From assembly GCA_021234155.1 (NCBI GenBank), contig JAJEKV010000002.1, forward strand, positions 15,845,428-15,909,427: a stretch of 64,000 nucleotides of DNA, given 5' to 3'. A program made the translations under genes and the position numbers. The DNA is from Isoetes taiwanensis. Taxonomy: Eukaryota; Streptophyta; Lycopodiopsida; Isoetales; Isoetaceae. The notes beneath the pieces were generated by a model. It was given only the letters and a program-made list of their open reading frames with translations. It was not told the origin of the DNA and did no database searches. Of the stretch, positions 23,498 to 34,735 are shown piece after piece (position 1 is the first letter of the stretch; each line of letters begins with the position of its first letter).

Positions 23498-23966
23498 CAC
23501 TTTATTCACATAGGATCTTGTATCTTTGCTTGTGCTTGTGTTCTTGTTATCCAAGATTTTCAAGATGTTCCATGCATGCAAAGACAGCTTATGCCCCTTA
23601 GTAACGAGGGCTAACTCCATTGAGTGCATGCAGTGAATGAGCAAGGTGTTGCTCGAGCTAGTGGTAGCGATGCAGTTGAGGATTATGGTTGAGTTAGCTT
23701 CTAGTTATCTTGCTTGGATATTGTATTTATTCAAGAATAGTGATTCCATTGAATTTATGTTGGATACAAGCATTAAACTTTTTGAAGTTTAGAGAAGATT
23801 CCAAGTTGCCAAGAGGATCAACTCGACGATGTGCTCGTCATAATGTTTGTTGTTTAACAATAGAATTCAATTCAATCATTGATTTTATATGTTCAATATC
23901 TAGATACTTCTAACACAAAATATTGAGCTTGTTTGTAAAGATGTGGTCATAGAAGAGTATTGCAAT

Positions 23967-25760
23967 TCTTATAGGCTTCGTCTCTCAAGAACATGCCAAT
24001 CCACAATTAATGCACTAGAACAAAGCTTGCTTTAGAATATTTTAAAAGGATTTCTCAAAATTCCCCATCTTTCCTTTCTTTTGGATATTTAGGCATCGTC
24101 ATATTGCCAACGCAATGTGGTAAGACGTAAAATTTACCTAATTCATGCAGTGCTATTAAAATTGTTGAATGCGGCTCTAAGAGGTCTTCCTCGCATGTGG
24201 CAAGTTAACAAAGTTGCCCCATTATGTAAAGCAAGAGATGATAAGATCCAGGTAATTATAGAATGATTATGATCTCAAGTTCTTTTTCCAAATTGGTTGC
24301 ACATAAACACTAAGCTTAATATATGAGTTGAAGAGAATAGAGTTAGAGCTATGGGACAAGTAGGATTTAGACCTAAAAAGTCTACCATAGATCATTCGAG
24401 CTATTTTGTGTGCCATGATAGATTCAGTCACTGGAAAAAAAAAAAGTCTTTATATGCTCTTTTTGTGGATCACTTTATGGCTTTTGACACAATGAATAGA
24501 AATAATAGAAAAGTGTAATGATGTCGTGGTTAGCAATATTGGAGTCAAACAAGGATGTCCCCTGTCTTCTACATTATCCGGATTATTGACAACCATGGAA
24601 CTAGATGGTGGAGCATGAGAGAGATGGCAATTAGTGAATGGCTATGTGGTAATGCTTTTGCATTATGCGGATGATATAGTCATCCTATCACGCTTAAGGT
24701 AGGGACAACATTTGGCTCTTTGTGTTCTCCATAGCCAAATGCGATCATGGCTATGGAGGACACAACCTCATTTGGCTACAAACAACATATAGATGAATGG
24801 GTGGTATGCTGATATTGAGGAATGGATGTGGAAGTGGGTGTTAAATACTCAAGAATTGTATGTGCACTACAATGACATTCGATCACGGGTGCAAGAGAAC
24901 GTTATCATGAAAAACTGCAGAGTCCCCGAGATAAAAGAGTTGTGTAGGCGATGCATTAATCCAGAACTCAAAGCGACCAAGTACTTTATATCTATGAAGC
25001 TTAGGCACTTGATCAGCAAAATGAGACTTGGCTCACATAGAAGGCAATAAAGAAATTTATAAGAGATGTCTTGAGTCTAAGGGAACAAGTTAGTCATAAT
25101 GCACTGAGAGAAAATTTAGGAGAAGATGCTAATGCATTATTGTGTGAGGATGCATTAGATTATATTTTCTATAATATTGAATGTTCTGGTGGCCTGCAAA
25201 CATAATTAATAAACATTTCATTTCATTTCTCTCCAAAATTCATCTTTAGCTTAAGCCAACAACCATAAGGACAAGTGGGGATAAGAATTCAAGGGAGGCA
25301 AGTTGCGAAGTCATAAAATATACATCTTATTTGTAACCTCCAACAAACCAACGCTTACAAGTTTGGCTCAAAGCTTCCAGAGCTTGATGATGACTATAGC
25401 TTCATGATGAGTATATTGCATGCTCAACTAGAAAGTCCAAATTTTCAAGCTCTAGCTGTGTTTTCCAAGGGGAAAGAATATGCTACTCTCATCAAAGGAT
25501 TACAAAAACCACTTTGACGTTTTAGCTAAAATAGCATATAAGTATGTGGTCATTCTAGTTTAAAGTACGAATAACCTTGTCTTGCGACCATCACACCTAC
25601 ACATAACAAGACACTATGCTGACATGGTTGTTGGCTTGGATTCTTTCTTATTGCTCGACAACATTAGAGGCTAAATAGAAGAGCTAATTAGAAAGGCTAA
25701 ATCAAAACAACAAAGTTGGAAACGTAGAATAAAGTGATTATTCTTGCACTATCTACCTTG
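23967..25760 (+). mobile_element. Decayed LINE, copy 3, with downstream flank
   Basis: It has the same RT blocks (QGCPLSSTL at about 24555, HYADDIVIL at about 24660) and the C-terminal block to about 25040. After a deletion relative to copy 1, its downstream flank 25185-25760 matches 20400-20945 of copy 1, including CATTTCATTTCTCTCC and GACATGGTTGTTGGCTTGG. Confidence 0.8.
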
Positions 25761-25856
25761 TATAACAACCACATGTGTACATTTTGCTAGTGAAATAAAG
25801 AATAAAATGAATAACCTCGCCGTAAGGGTTTAAAGGGTTATATATATCTAATAATT

Positions 25857-27323
<1,467 letters not shown>

Positions 27324-27379
27324 TTATCTTATTAATGACATATTTAACAAAATATGGACTTATTCAAATCTAATAGATA

Positions 27380-27407
27380 CTAGTTATGGTGCCCGGCGTT
27401 GCCGGGC
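27380..27407 (-). mobile_element. Helitron-like 3' terminus
   Basis: Read on the minus strand: a perfect hairpin GCCCGGC-AAC-GCCGGGC (27391-27407), then ACCATAA, then CTAG (27380-27383) followed by T. A short GC hairpin about 10 bp before CTRR, inserted before a host T, is the established signature of Helitron 3' ends. The element body would extend to higher coordinates. A relative with one mismatch in the stem is at 57701-57730 in the opposite orientation. Confidence 0.7.
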
Positions 27408-28916
27408 TTTAGGTCCATATGAACTGAGATGGGTCTTTAGGTAATTTGTGTTAAAATATATAGGGAACAGGAGTAAATGGTTTGATATATTTGATATGTT
27501 GCATCAATATTCGTGACTTGCAAATGTTCTAAAAATATATACCACTCCATTCATATTTCATGGATGAATTAGCATTGTGGATGGGTATTCTATTAATCAC
27601 CCCTCGAATAAATAATATATAGTTTTGTTTATCATTTTCCATTCTTTTGTCTAGTGCTAATAATGTATTTTGTGAAGGCGTGCATTAATGCTAACAAATC
27701 ATTGAACCAAGAAACTTGAAGAGTTATAAGACATAGACATGAAAAGCTACGTGCAAGCCGTGTACTACTTGTATTATATCCTCATTTTCCGTTGATGGCA
27801 TCTGCAACCATTCAAAAGACACTTTGCCTATGGTCACATCAGCAAGTTTAGCATTGAAGGTCGATCGTAGGAGGGGGAGTGATTCGAGAAAGGTTGTCGA
27901 ACCAGGATGTGGCACATGTAGGCACAATTTTAGTGCGGCTAAGTTATAATGAAGCTCAAAAAACTATTGTGTGGTAAGGCAACACAAATATTATATGCTT
28001 GTCCAATGAAGAATTTATGTCTGTCACAATCTTTATTGGAAGAGCAAAGACCAATTTACTATATACATCTAGCACCACACTTATACACCTGGCATATATA
28101 TTGAAACAAAGTTGCATCACTATTGAAACGAAGTTGGCGTGTATTAATTATAAAGAACATATATATTAGAAAACATGTATTGAACCTACCAAGTCGCACA
28201 ACCACGAAATTGTAGTCATATAAAAGATTTAGACATTGCACTACACACTTGGCTCTAGTACAGTCACCTACACATTTACATCAGATAACCTGATAAGGTC
28301 TGTTTGATGACAATAACACGCAGTTGGCCTGGAGGCCAGAAAGCTGCATAAGCGAGCAGTAATCTTGGTTTGTGATTGGCAAAGGCTGCATAAGAAACCC
28401 ACAATCCCATAGCTGGTGAAATATAAGTTTAGAATTTTTAAGGGTAATATCACTTTAGCACTTTAAATTCACCATGAAGCTGCTGATGCAGAGAAAAAAA
28501 TAAGAAACTGCAGTGTATTCATGAGCCATAACCTTCTTCTCGATCACTCAGAGTTATGTAACTGCAGTCGCTCTAAAGTACGTGAGCGGTTACTTTTGCA
28601 CGTTGAAGATGTGTTGACAAGAATAAATCCATGCCATAAACCTTGGTCTTCCTTTTTTTCTAATTATGACAATCTACATTACCACTCTACACCCCGTCCC
28701 CATCCATCAATGTATCTCTTTGTTGATTCAAGATTGACATACTCGGCTCCAAACAACTTGTGCTTAATGCAAAATAATGTCACAACACCATTTCTCAGTA
28801 ATGGACTCATTACTTATTTTACGTAAAAATCAACTCTCTTAAAATTGCACAATAAACTTAAACATCCTGCATTATTCGGTGGCCTAAATTACATGAACAA
28901 TAGATCTACACCTCAT
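27408..28916. other. Putative Helitron interior, no intact gene
   Basis: AT-rich sequence. A minus-strand open frame at 27724-27927 (containing IGKVSFEWLQMPSTENED) could be a captured exon but is not recognised. No Rep/helicase coding is visible, so the element would be non-autonomous. Confidence 0.35.
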
Positions 28917-29290
28917 GTCAAGATTTGAACGATGCATAGCTTCTTGCATACTGATAGAGAGATCCATGGAATCAGAACCCATAACAGCTCCATTTGCAGA
29001 GATAGGTGCCATTCCACTTGGGTTGGCAAATGGTTCCTCAAGTGCTGGTTGTTGTTGGTTCAATTGCGATATTCCACCACCCTATGATGCAAAAAGCAGC
29101 AATATAGATTAGATTAATCTGACCTTTGGAAGACATGATGCTTCATCTGGATCCATTTTGCAGAAGTTCCATGTCATTGCACAGTTCTACATATAGATGT
29201 AATGGCTGCATGGACCAGAAGGCTATAAACAGTGAGAATCCATCCTCATTTGCATAGTAACCAGCAATCATCCTGAGAATAAAAGCTAAA
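28917..29290 (-). pseudogene. Exon fragments of an unidentified gene
   Basis: On the minus strand, three stretches have splice-like borders. 29275 down to about 29195 follows TTCTCAG and contains MIAGYYANEDGFSLFIAFWS. About 29150-29119 contains MDPDEASCLPK and ends AAG|GTCAGA. 29080-28917 follows CATCATAG and contains LNQQQPALEEPFANPSGMAP and SISMQEAMHRSNLDM, ending ATGAG|GTGTAG. The composition is that of a real protein but I do not recognise it. It lies in the same orientation as the Helitron terminus and the cysteine synthase exons. Confidence 0.35.
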
Positions 29291-30272
29291 TGAATATCTT
29301 GTAGGATGTGTAGTCAAAGTTCCATGAAATCTCACATATAATATTACACAATCTGTCTTCCCCAGTCTCATCCATCGTCTAAAGAAGCACAAACATCCCA
29401 ACATAACCAATTCTTACTGTCCTTATAATAGGCTTTAACAATACGCGTCATGTTGGGACATGTAACTCCTTATGCAACTTGTAGGTGGCTATAATAAAAC
29501 ATATGATTTGGCACGTGTATCTCTAGTGCTCTCTAGTCTGGATCATTCTAGAGTGCCGTGGTATGCAAACAACATCCGAGAAAAAGATATTGAGAGAAAT
29601 AAATGCCATCTATACTCCATTAAGATTTTGTTGCTCTTACATGGGATCTCAAATCAGTGACATACTTATGAGCCAATTTAGGTTTCCCTCAACCACACGC
29701 AAAGAGAGGCACAAACGTTGCCTGTAATCAATCAAAGGGAGAAATCAACTGCACATGCAAATAGCTGAGATGGGTACCTCGTTGATGTTAATGGCTAGAA
29801 TGGTGCAAATTCGAGCTGGATTAGAATGTTGTACTACAACCATATCCTTTTACTATTCTATTATATTTGATGAGGATTATTAGCCCTGCAATATGTAAAG
29901 AACAAATATAAGACAAAACTTACAGATTAATAACTAATGAATGACATGCATAACTAATGAATGTTTTGAACAAAACCAGTAATGATTCTATTTAATCATG
30001 TCTGAAGTACCATTAGCATTAGCCATATTCTCATTCAAAAGTAGTCTTCTGGATAATGCATGCTTCTGAACTTGGCAACTATCATTATGTTCATTCCTTA
30101 GAGAACACGGTAGCACCTAAGAGGTTTTGCAGCATAAGCTATGAATTCAAACAAATCTTCATGTTATGCAATTTTGCTTGTAATTGTTTTTCTAATCCAT
30201 GCCGCACAACAGTAGGCTAAAAGAGGCGACCATTTTCTGCGCATGTTCCATTCCTCATTAGCTACATCTCAC
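29291..30272. other. Non-coding sequence between exon fragments
   Basis: No exon continuing the cysteine synthase fragment could be found here: the expected SGNTGIGLA segment is absent on the minus strand. Confidence 0.4.
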
Positions 30273-30747
30273 CTTTCCAGGAATAATGGCACCCTTAGCT
30301 TTCGCATCAGCAATCATGCTGTAACCTATCCTGTTCACATTAGCCAACTTCCATTATACTATTATGAAATCTTAAAAGTGCAACTTTAACAGATTGTTCA
30401 TTTCTGACACAAATAGTTCTAAACCTTTCTTTAGCCTAAACCTTTCTTTAGTGTCAAATCAATCGTTGTCTTCTTTGTTATGAGGAATACAGGGGATCAT
30501 TAACCAACCACAAAAACGAAAAAGGGTTATTCCAAATTTAGGATCTACAATACCTTTCTTTGATGCTGCAGCAAGGCTTCATAATCTCCCGTTCGATAGC
30601 AAAGGCTGCCACACAACCTTTCACAACAGCATTGAATATGAACAACATATTATACTTGCCTCGGTCGGTTTTTGTCTCTGATCCGTTCTGCAATTCAAGG
30701 GCTTTCTTCATACCTCTGAGACTAAAGGCATCGGTCTCACTTGCCAT
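30273..30747 (-). pseudogene. Cysteine synthase (O-acetylserine thiol-lyase) 5' fragment
   Basis: Two exons join in phase. 30554-30747 reads MASETDAFSLRG through NAVVKGCVAAFAIEREIMKP to CCSIKER. 30273-30330 reads IGYSMIADAKAKGAIIPGK. Together they align with the N-terminal region of plant OAS-TL, the PLP enzyme making cysteine from O-acetylserine and sulfide, around the PLP Lys (family S-x-K-D-R; here SIKER). The GKTPL motif is degraded to GKYNML and the rest of the enzyme (substrate loop, C-terminal domain) is missing. The GT donor (GGAAAG|GTGAG) and AG acceptor (AACAG|G) are intact. Best read as a captured gene fragment. Confidence 0.75.
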
Positions 30748-31333
30748 TAAGATAGATAGATAGAATAGATTATCTAAATGCCAATTTCATGCAGCTTATA
30801 TTTGTCTCTGTACCAAAGTTTTTCGGAAAACCACAAATCTTCAACCATAGCTTACGTTGTAACATGGCGCGAGAAGAAAAAGTAAATAAAACTCCAGATC
30901 AAAAACCATATTTTTTTGATCTAGTGACAAAACCCTGAATGATTTATAACTGCAAATAAACCGTGGCAAGCATGCAGAGAATAAGCAGGATTAGAAATCT
31001 GGGACGGATAACCCAAAGCCACGAAAATCATATGAATTTTTTTGTTTGCGATTTTGGGATATCGGAATTTTTTTTCGATGGCTGAATTCTCTAAAATCTT
31101 AGGATATCTGGCTAAAACAAATTCCAAAAAAGTTTTTGGCCGAACCTGAAAATCCCAAATTAAAAGAGTTGATATTTCAAGGATGACATTGTAAGATTAT
31201 AAGTATTTTTTTTTTAACTCTTATTTATTTTAACAATTTTATCAGGTTATCTTAATAAAAATTATAATGGTTACTAGAACATAAAATTAATTTGTAAACA
31301 AATTTTCATTTCAATCTACTTAGAATAAATTTT

Positions 31334-31801
31334 TTAGTCCTTAACCTTGGCAAGCAACTCGTCCATTGAAGCACGGAAGATACCGTTTTTGAGGCTGCGG
31401 CAGTCGGATTCTGTGTGGCCTTGTTTCACTGTGATCAATTTGTAAAGGGAAGTGTCCATTTCTTGCGCGAACCCCAGCATGTTCCATATCCAGTCCCTAT
31501 CATTAGCCCTGCCCTTCCAATAATCCCTGTCGATCATGTCCATTTTATCCTTGCATGCGCTGATCGCTACCTCATCTTGAATCCGCAGGCAGAAGGCAGC
31601 AGCTTCTTGTTGATCTTTGATGATTTCGAACCCTGTATGAATATCTTTAGGCAGTTTCCAACCCAAATCTTTCCGGTCTTCAAGCCAGAAAATGTGAGTC
31701 CATTCCTCATCTTCTATATCAGTGCGTAATCCCAATGATCTAGCCATGCTATCCTTGGTCCTCATCTTGTTCACATGAACGCCCCAATCGAAACAATGCA
31801 C
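31334..31801 (-). CDS. Hypothetical protein fragment, 155 codons
   Basis: An uninterrupted minus-strand frame with protein-like composition (WTHIFWLEDRKDLGWKLPKD, then ANDRDWIWNMLGFAQEMDTS) ends LLAKVKD. The reverse frame is a shadow. The first codons may belong to an upstream exon. No family is recognised. Same orientation as the neighbouring fragments at 28.9-30.7 kb. Confidence 0.35.
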   Translation of the reverse strand: MHCFDWGVHVNKMRTKDSMARSLGLRTDIEDEEWTHIFWLEDRKDLGWKLPKDIHTGFEIIKDQQEAAAFCLRIQDEVAISACKDKMDMIDRDYWKGRANDRDWIWNMLGFAQEMDTSLYKLITVKQGHTESDCRSLKNGIFRASMDELLAKVKD

Positions 31802-32042
31802 AACCCAGAGGATGGACGGAAGGAGCCAGAAAGACAGAGACAGTTACCAAGAAAGGAAACTGTCTTTCCCTTTGCCCCTAGAGGCAAAGGCTCTAATTCA
31901 AACAATAACTGATGCACTCCCCCCAAGAGCCTGACTAAAAAGATAACCCGTATCCGCTGCAGAGAAGTAAATCTAAGGGCACTAATAGCCTACCAAGCAG
32001 GGGATCCAGTGCTGGCACAGAATCCCAAGAACTGAAGAAAAC

Positions 32043-32429
32043 CTAATTGGCTGCTAGGAATCTCCAAACAACCACCTCAATATCGCTGATATATTGGGCA
32101 GGTTGAAGATCGAAGAAGGTTGTCCAGTGATATAATAGTTCCACATCAAATTCAATGGGGGCACTCATAGTAAAGAGGTTTCTTTCGAATCTGCCCCCAA
32201 GAAATGGTTGGGAGTTGTGAGCAGATACCCTCAGAGATCCCGGTGTATCAAAACAAAGAATACACAGAAAGAAGAAATCAAACCCGATCCTACAAAACCC
32301 AATCCTTGAGTTAGAAACAATAGCTAGTCTAATCAAAGTTTCCACTAGGTTGATGGAGCCCTGGAATTTCTCAGAGATTTGAGTAATTCCCAACCCCTGG
32401 AGAACAGCTTTGAGCAAAGCCTCATCCAT
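32043..32429 (-). CDS. Hypothetical protein fragment(s), possibly two exons
   Basis: A 128-codon minus-strand frame. Residues 1-42 (MDEALLKAVLQGLGITQISE and on to IVSNSR) look like a small helical domain. A middle stretch with RIGFCRIGFDFFFLC looks like intron. The last 40 residues (FDVELLYHWTTFFDLQPAQY then SDIEVVVWRFLAAN) again look coding. No family is recognised. Confidence 0.3.
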   Translation of the reverse strand: MDEALLKAVLQGLGITQISEKFQGSINLVETLIRLAIVSNSRIGFCRIGFDFFFLCILCFDTPGSLRVSAHNSQPFLGGRFERNLFTMSAPIEFDVELLYHWTTFFDLQPAQYISDIEVVVWRFLAAN

Positions 32430-32618
32430 TGGAGTTGGGGAACTCTCCCTGAGTCCGGGCGATGGTACGTCTCTGATGTACTAAGGGAAAGTAGGTTTGA
32501 TCCACATAAGGGGCAAGCAAGGATTCTGATAAAAACCAGTATAGCTTACATAGGCCATAAGCAAGTACAAGCTGGGCTTCTACAAGAGCACAATATTATT
32601 GGATCTAAAGAATATTGA

Positions 32619-33249
32619 GTTTGATGTGATAGTGAATTACCATAGGAAATGGGGTTTCTGTAGATCACAATGCATGTTGGATTAATATTAGGAAGCTTTT
32701 GAGATATCACAATGGGCAATGAAGTGATAATTCTTGTATAAGCTGTATGGTCAGGCGTCTATAGCAATTACTTAGTGATTATGGTCAATAAGGTACTGCT
32801 TTAGGACTATCTAGACCATAATTAGAGAGAAACTTTAGAATAGCAACACGTGTTAAGTCTTGAGAATAAAGTCCTTGAATTCTAGGAAGGAATTTTGAAA
32901 TGATTTAGAAAGGTTTTTTTGTTTCTTTTCTGTTATGCCATAAATATGGCAACATGTTATAGTGTATTGTACGCTTTCTTAGGAATATGAAGTATGATCT
33001 TGATTGAATTAAAAAAAGTTGGCAATTCAAAAAAGGTTAACTAGCTTGAGGTATAAAAGTCCTTAAATTCCTTTGGGAAGTTTTAAATGTTGTAGATATG
33101 ATTAACTGACATATATAATTTGGGATTGTTGGGTCAAAACAGTAACCGTCATGGATGTACTTGTACTTATAGAACCTGTAGTTTGAAGTACTATAGTAAA
33201 AAATACTAGCTAATATATCTAGAGAATAGAGTGCAACTCTATATACAAG
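32619..33249. other. AT-rich sequence upstream of the copia body, no LTR recognised
   Basis: A 5' LTR of the copia element would be expected here. I see no similarity to the 3' LTR candidate (49434-50186) and no primer-binding site, so the 5' end appears truncated or replaced. Confidence 0.4.
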
Positions 33250-33252
33250 TTG

Positions 33253-33298
33253 CATCTTGATCTTCCAAGCTGGATATTTAGCTTGGAAGATCAAGATG
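33253..33298. repeat. Perfect 19-bp inverted repeat at the copia 5' end
   Basis: CATCTTGATCTTCCAAGCT (33253-33271) and its exact reverse complement (33280-33298) are separated by 8 bp (GGATATTT). The right arm runs into the gag coding sequence, so the left arm appears to be an inverted copy of element sequence. Confidence 0.95.
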
Positions 33299-34557
33299 GA
33301 GCTCGTCCTGCAAAGGAAAAGCTTTTTAGAATTGTGACCAGGAATAACCTTCCTCCAATGCAGTCGGTTGATGCAACTACCGGCAATCTTGTTTCGAATG
33401 GTGCTGCATACGATGCTTGGGTTATAAGAATGTATATGACTGAAATGAAAAAGATCAAACAGCTCGAGCACGGATTCTCTATGCTCCCAAAGAATCCATT
33501 TTAATGGATGCTAAGGATTTTGTTACTTCTAGTGAAGTATGGAAGTATTTAGAAAAAAACTTATATGAAGCAGACTATGCATGAAGTGATTAGTCTCCGC
33601 GAGGATCTTACATCATTGCAGTATCATTTGAATGATTCGTTCGACGAAGATGTGGATAAATTTAAAGCGCTTCTAGAAGCACTGCCTGCAGTTGGTGCTA
33701 GTATTTTGCATGATCAACATGTTGTCCATTTTCTGGAATCCATGCCAGAAGAGCTTCAGACTCTTACGACTGTGCTAGTCAATAACAAATCTACGACTTT
33801 AGATCGGGCTTGTGAATCTCCAAAAGATGGAGTACGAAAATTACAAAGGCAATCTATGCAAGAAGATCAAGCTTTACTTGTTGCTAGTAAGAAACGAGGC
33901 CGAGAAGATGAAAAGGCTTTTGTTACTGATACTAAGTGCAGTCGCGGTCGTGGCCGAAGCCGAGGTCGTGGTGGTGGTGGTAATCAGCAATTGGCTAGAC
34001 TTGAGCAATCTAAATCAGAGACTATTTGTGCCTATTGTAAAAAGCCAAATCATGTAGAAAGCGGGTGTTATTATAAACGCTTTGTGAATGAGCATAAATC
34101 TTTATTTCAGGCAAATCGAGATGGACCTCATATTCGAGATGAACATGCTAGTATTATGTGTGATGAAGCTTTTGAAGTCGCTTTCTCTACAGGAACTGTT
34201 GTTTCCATGACTGTTGATTCAGGTGCCACATAGCATATGCCATTTCATAAGCCCTGGTTAAAGAACTATCGCCCACTTTCAGTTCAAAAGCTTGTGTTTC
34301 TTGGTGATAACACAAGTCATGAGGACAAAGGCCTTGGAGATCTTCATATTGATACTCCTAATGGAGTACAAGTCTTGCGTGGTAATTTACATATTCCTGG
34401 TTTGTGCCGCAATCTTGTTTTGGTCTCTAGACTTGCAGATCTTGGCTTAATCATTCAGTTTGATAGACTGTGGTGTAAATTTATCCAAGATGGATGTGTA
34501 CTTGGAATTGCCCCGAGAGAAGAACATCTCTACGAGTTTAGGTTGACCGAGGATTTT
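33280..34557 (+). pseudogene. Ty1/copia gag and protease region (5' half of split element)
   Basis: The gag-like frame from about 33290 (EKLFRIVTRNNLPPMQSVDA) breaks near 33503 and resumes at 33565 (MKQTMHEVISLREDLTSLQY). A CCHC zinc knuckle CAYCKKPNHVESGCYYK lies at about 34030-34080 after an Arg/Gly-rich stretch. The aspartic protease active site DSGAT is at 34216-34230, followed immediately by an in-frame UAG and HM, then the protease body (LHIPGLCRNLVLVSRLADLG). The frame ends at EDF, where the 12-kb transposon is inserted. The continuation is at 46602. Confidence 0.9.
34554..34557. other. Target-site duplication TTTT, left
   Basis: TTTT before the left terminal inverted repeat is matched by TTTT at 46598-46601. 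The uninterrupted copia sequence would contain GATTTTGTG once. Confidence 0.8.
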
Positions 34558-34588
34558 AACCATCATTCATTTAAATTGGATTTATGTC
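34558..34588 (+). repeat. Terminal inverted repeat, left
   Basis: 31 bp, starts AACCATCATTCATTTAAATT. It is the exact reverse complement of 46567-46597. Confidence 0.95.
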
Positions 34589-34735
34589 AGGATTTTGGAC
34601 CATTTTGGCACTGCAACTTTTTCCCAGGTTAGTAAATTTGCATCGAGAATGTGACTTTTTTTTATAACAGCACAACATGATTGCATTAGAAATTAAAAAT
34701 AGTTCACATATGCATGTCGAGTTACATATTGCCAA

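Larger units (their letters stand above)
22741..23537. other. About 800-bp foreign segment inside the LINE duplication
   Basis: Sequence absent from copies 1 and 3. It opens with a perfect 20-bp palindrome at 22770-22789 (GCATGCGTCCGGACGCATGC), then an AGCAGGG...CCCTGCT inverted repeat (about 22794-22830), and contains the ORF at 23033-23497. No clear target duplication is visible. Confidence 0.6.

Noticed and set aside
30538-30763. Plus-strand open frame opposite the cysteine synthase exon
   Set aside because: It is the antisense shadow; only the minus-strand frame matches a protein family and has matching splice phases.
34554-34561. TTAA target site (Kolobok/piggyBac style) at the left end
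   Set aside because: TTAA adjoins CCATC on the left, but the right side has TTTT and the symmetrical terminal repeat includes the AA/TT, so TTTT duplication fits better.
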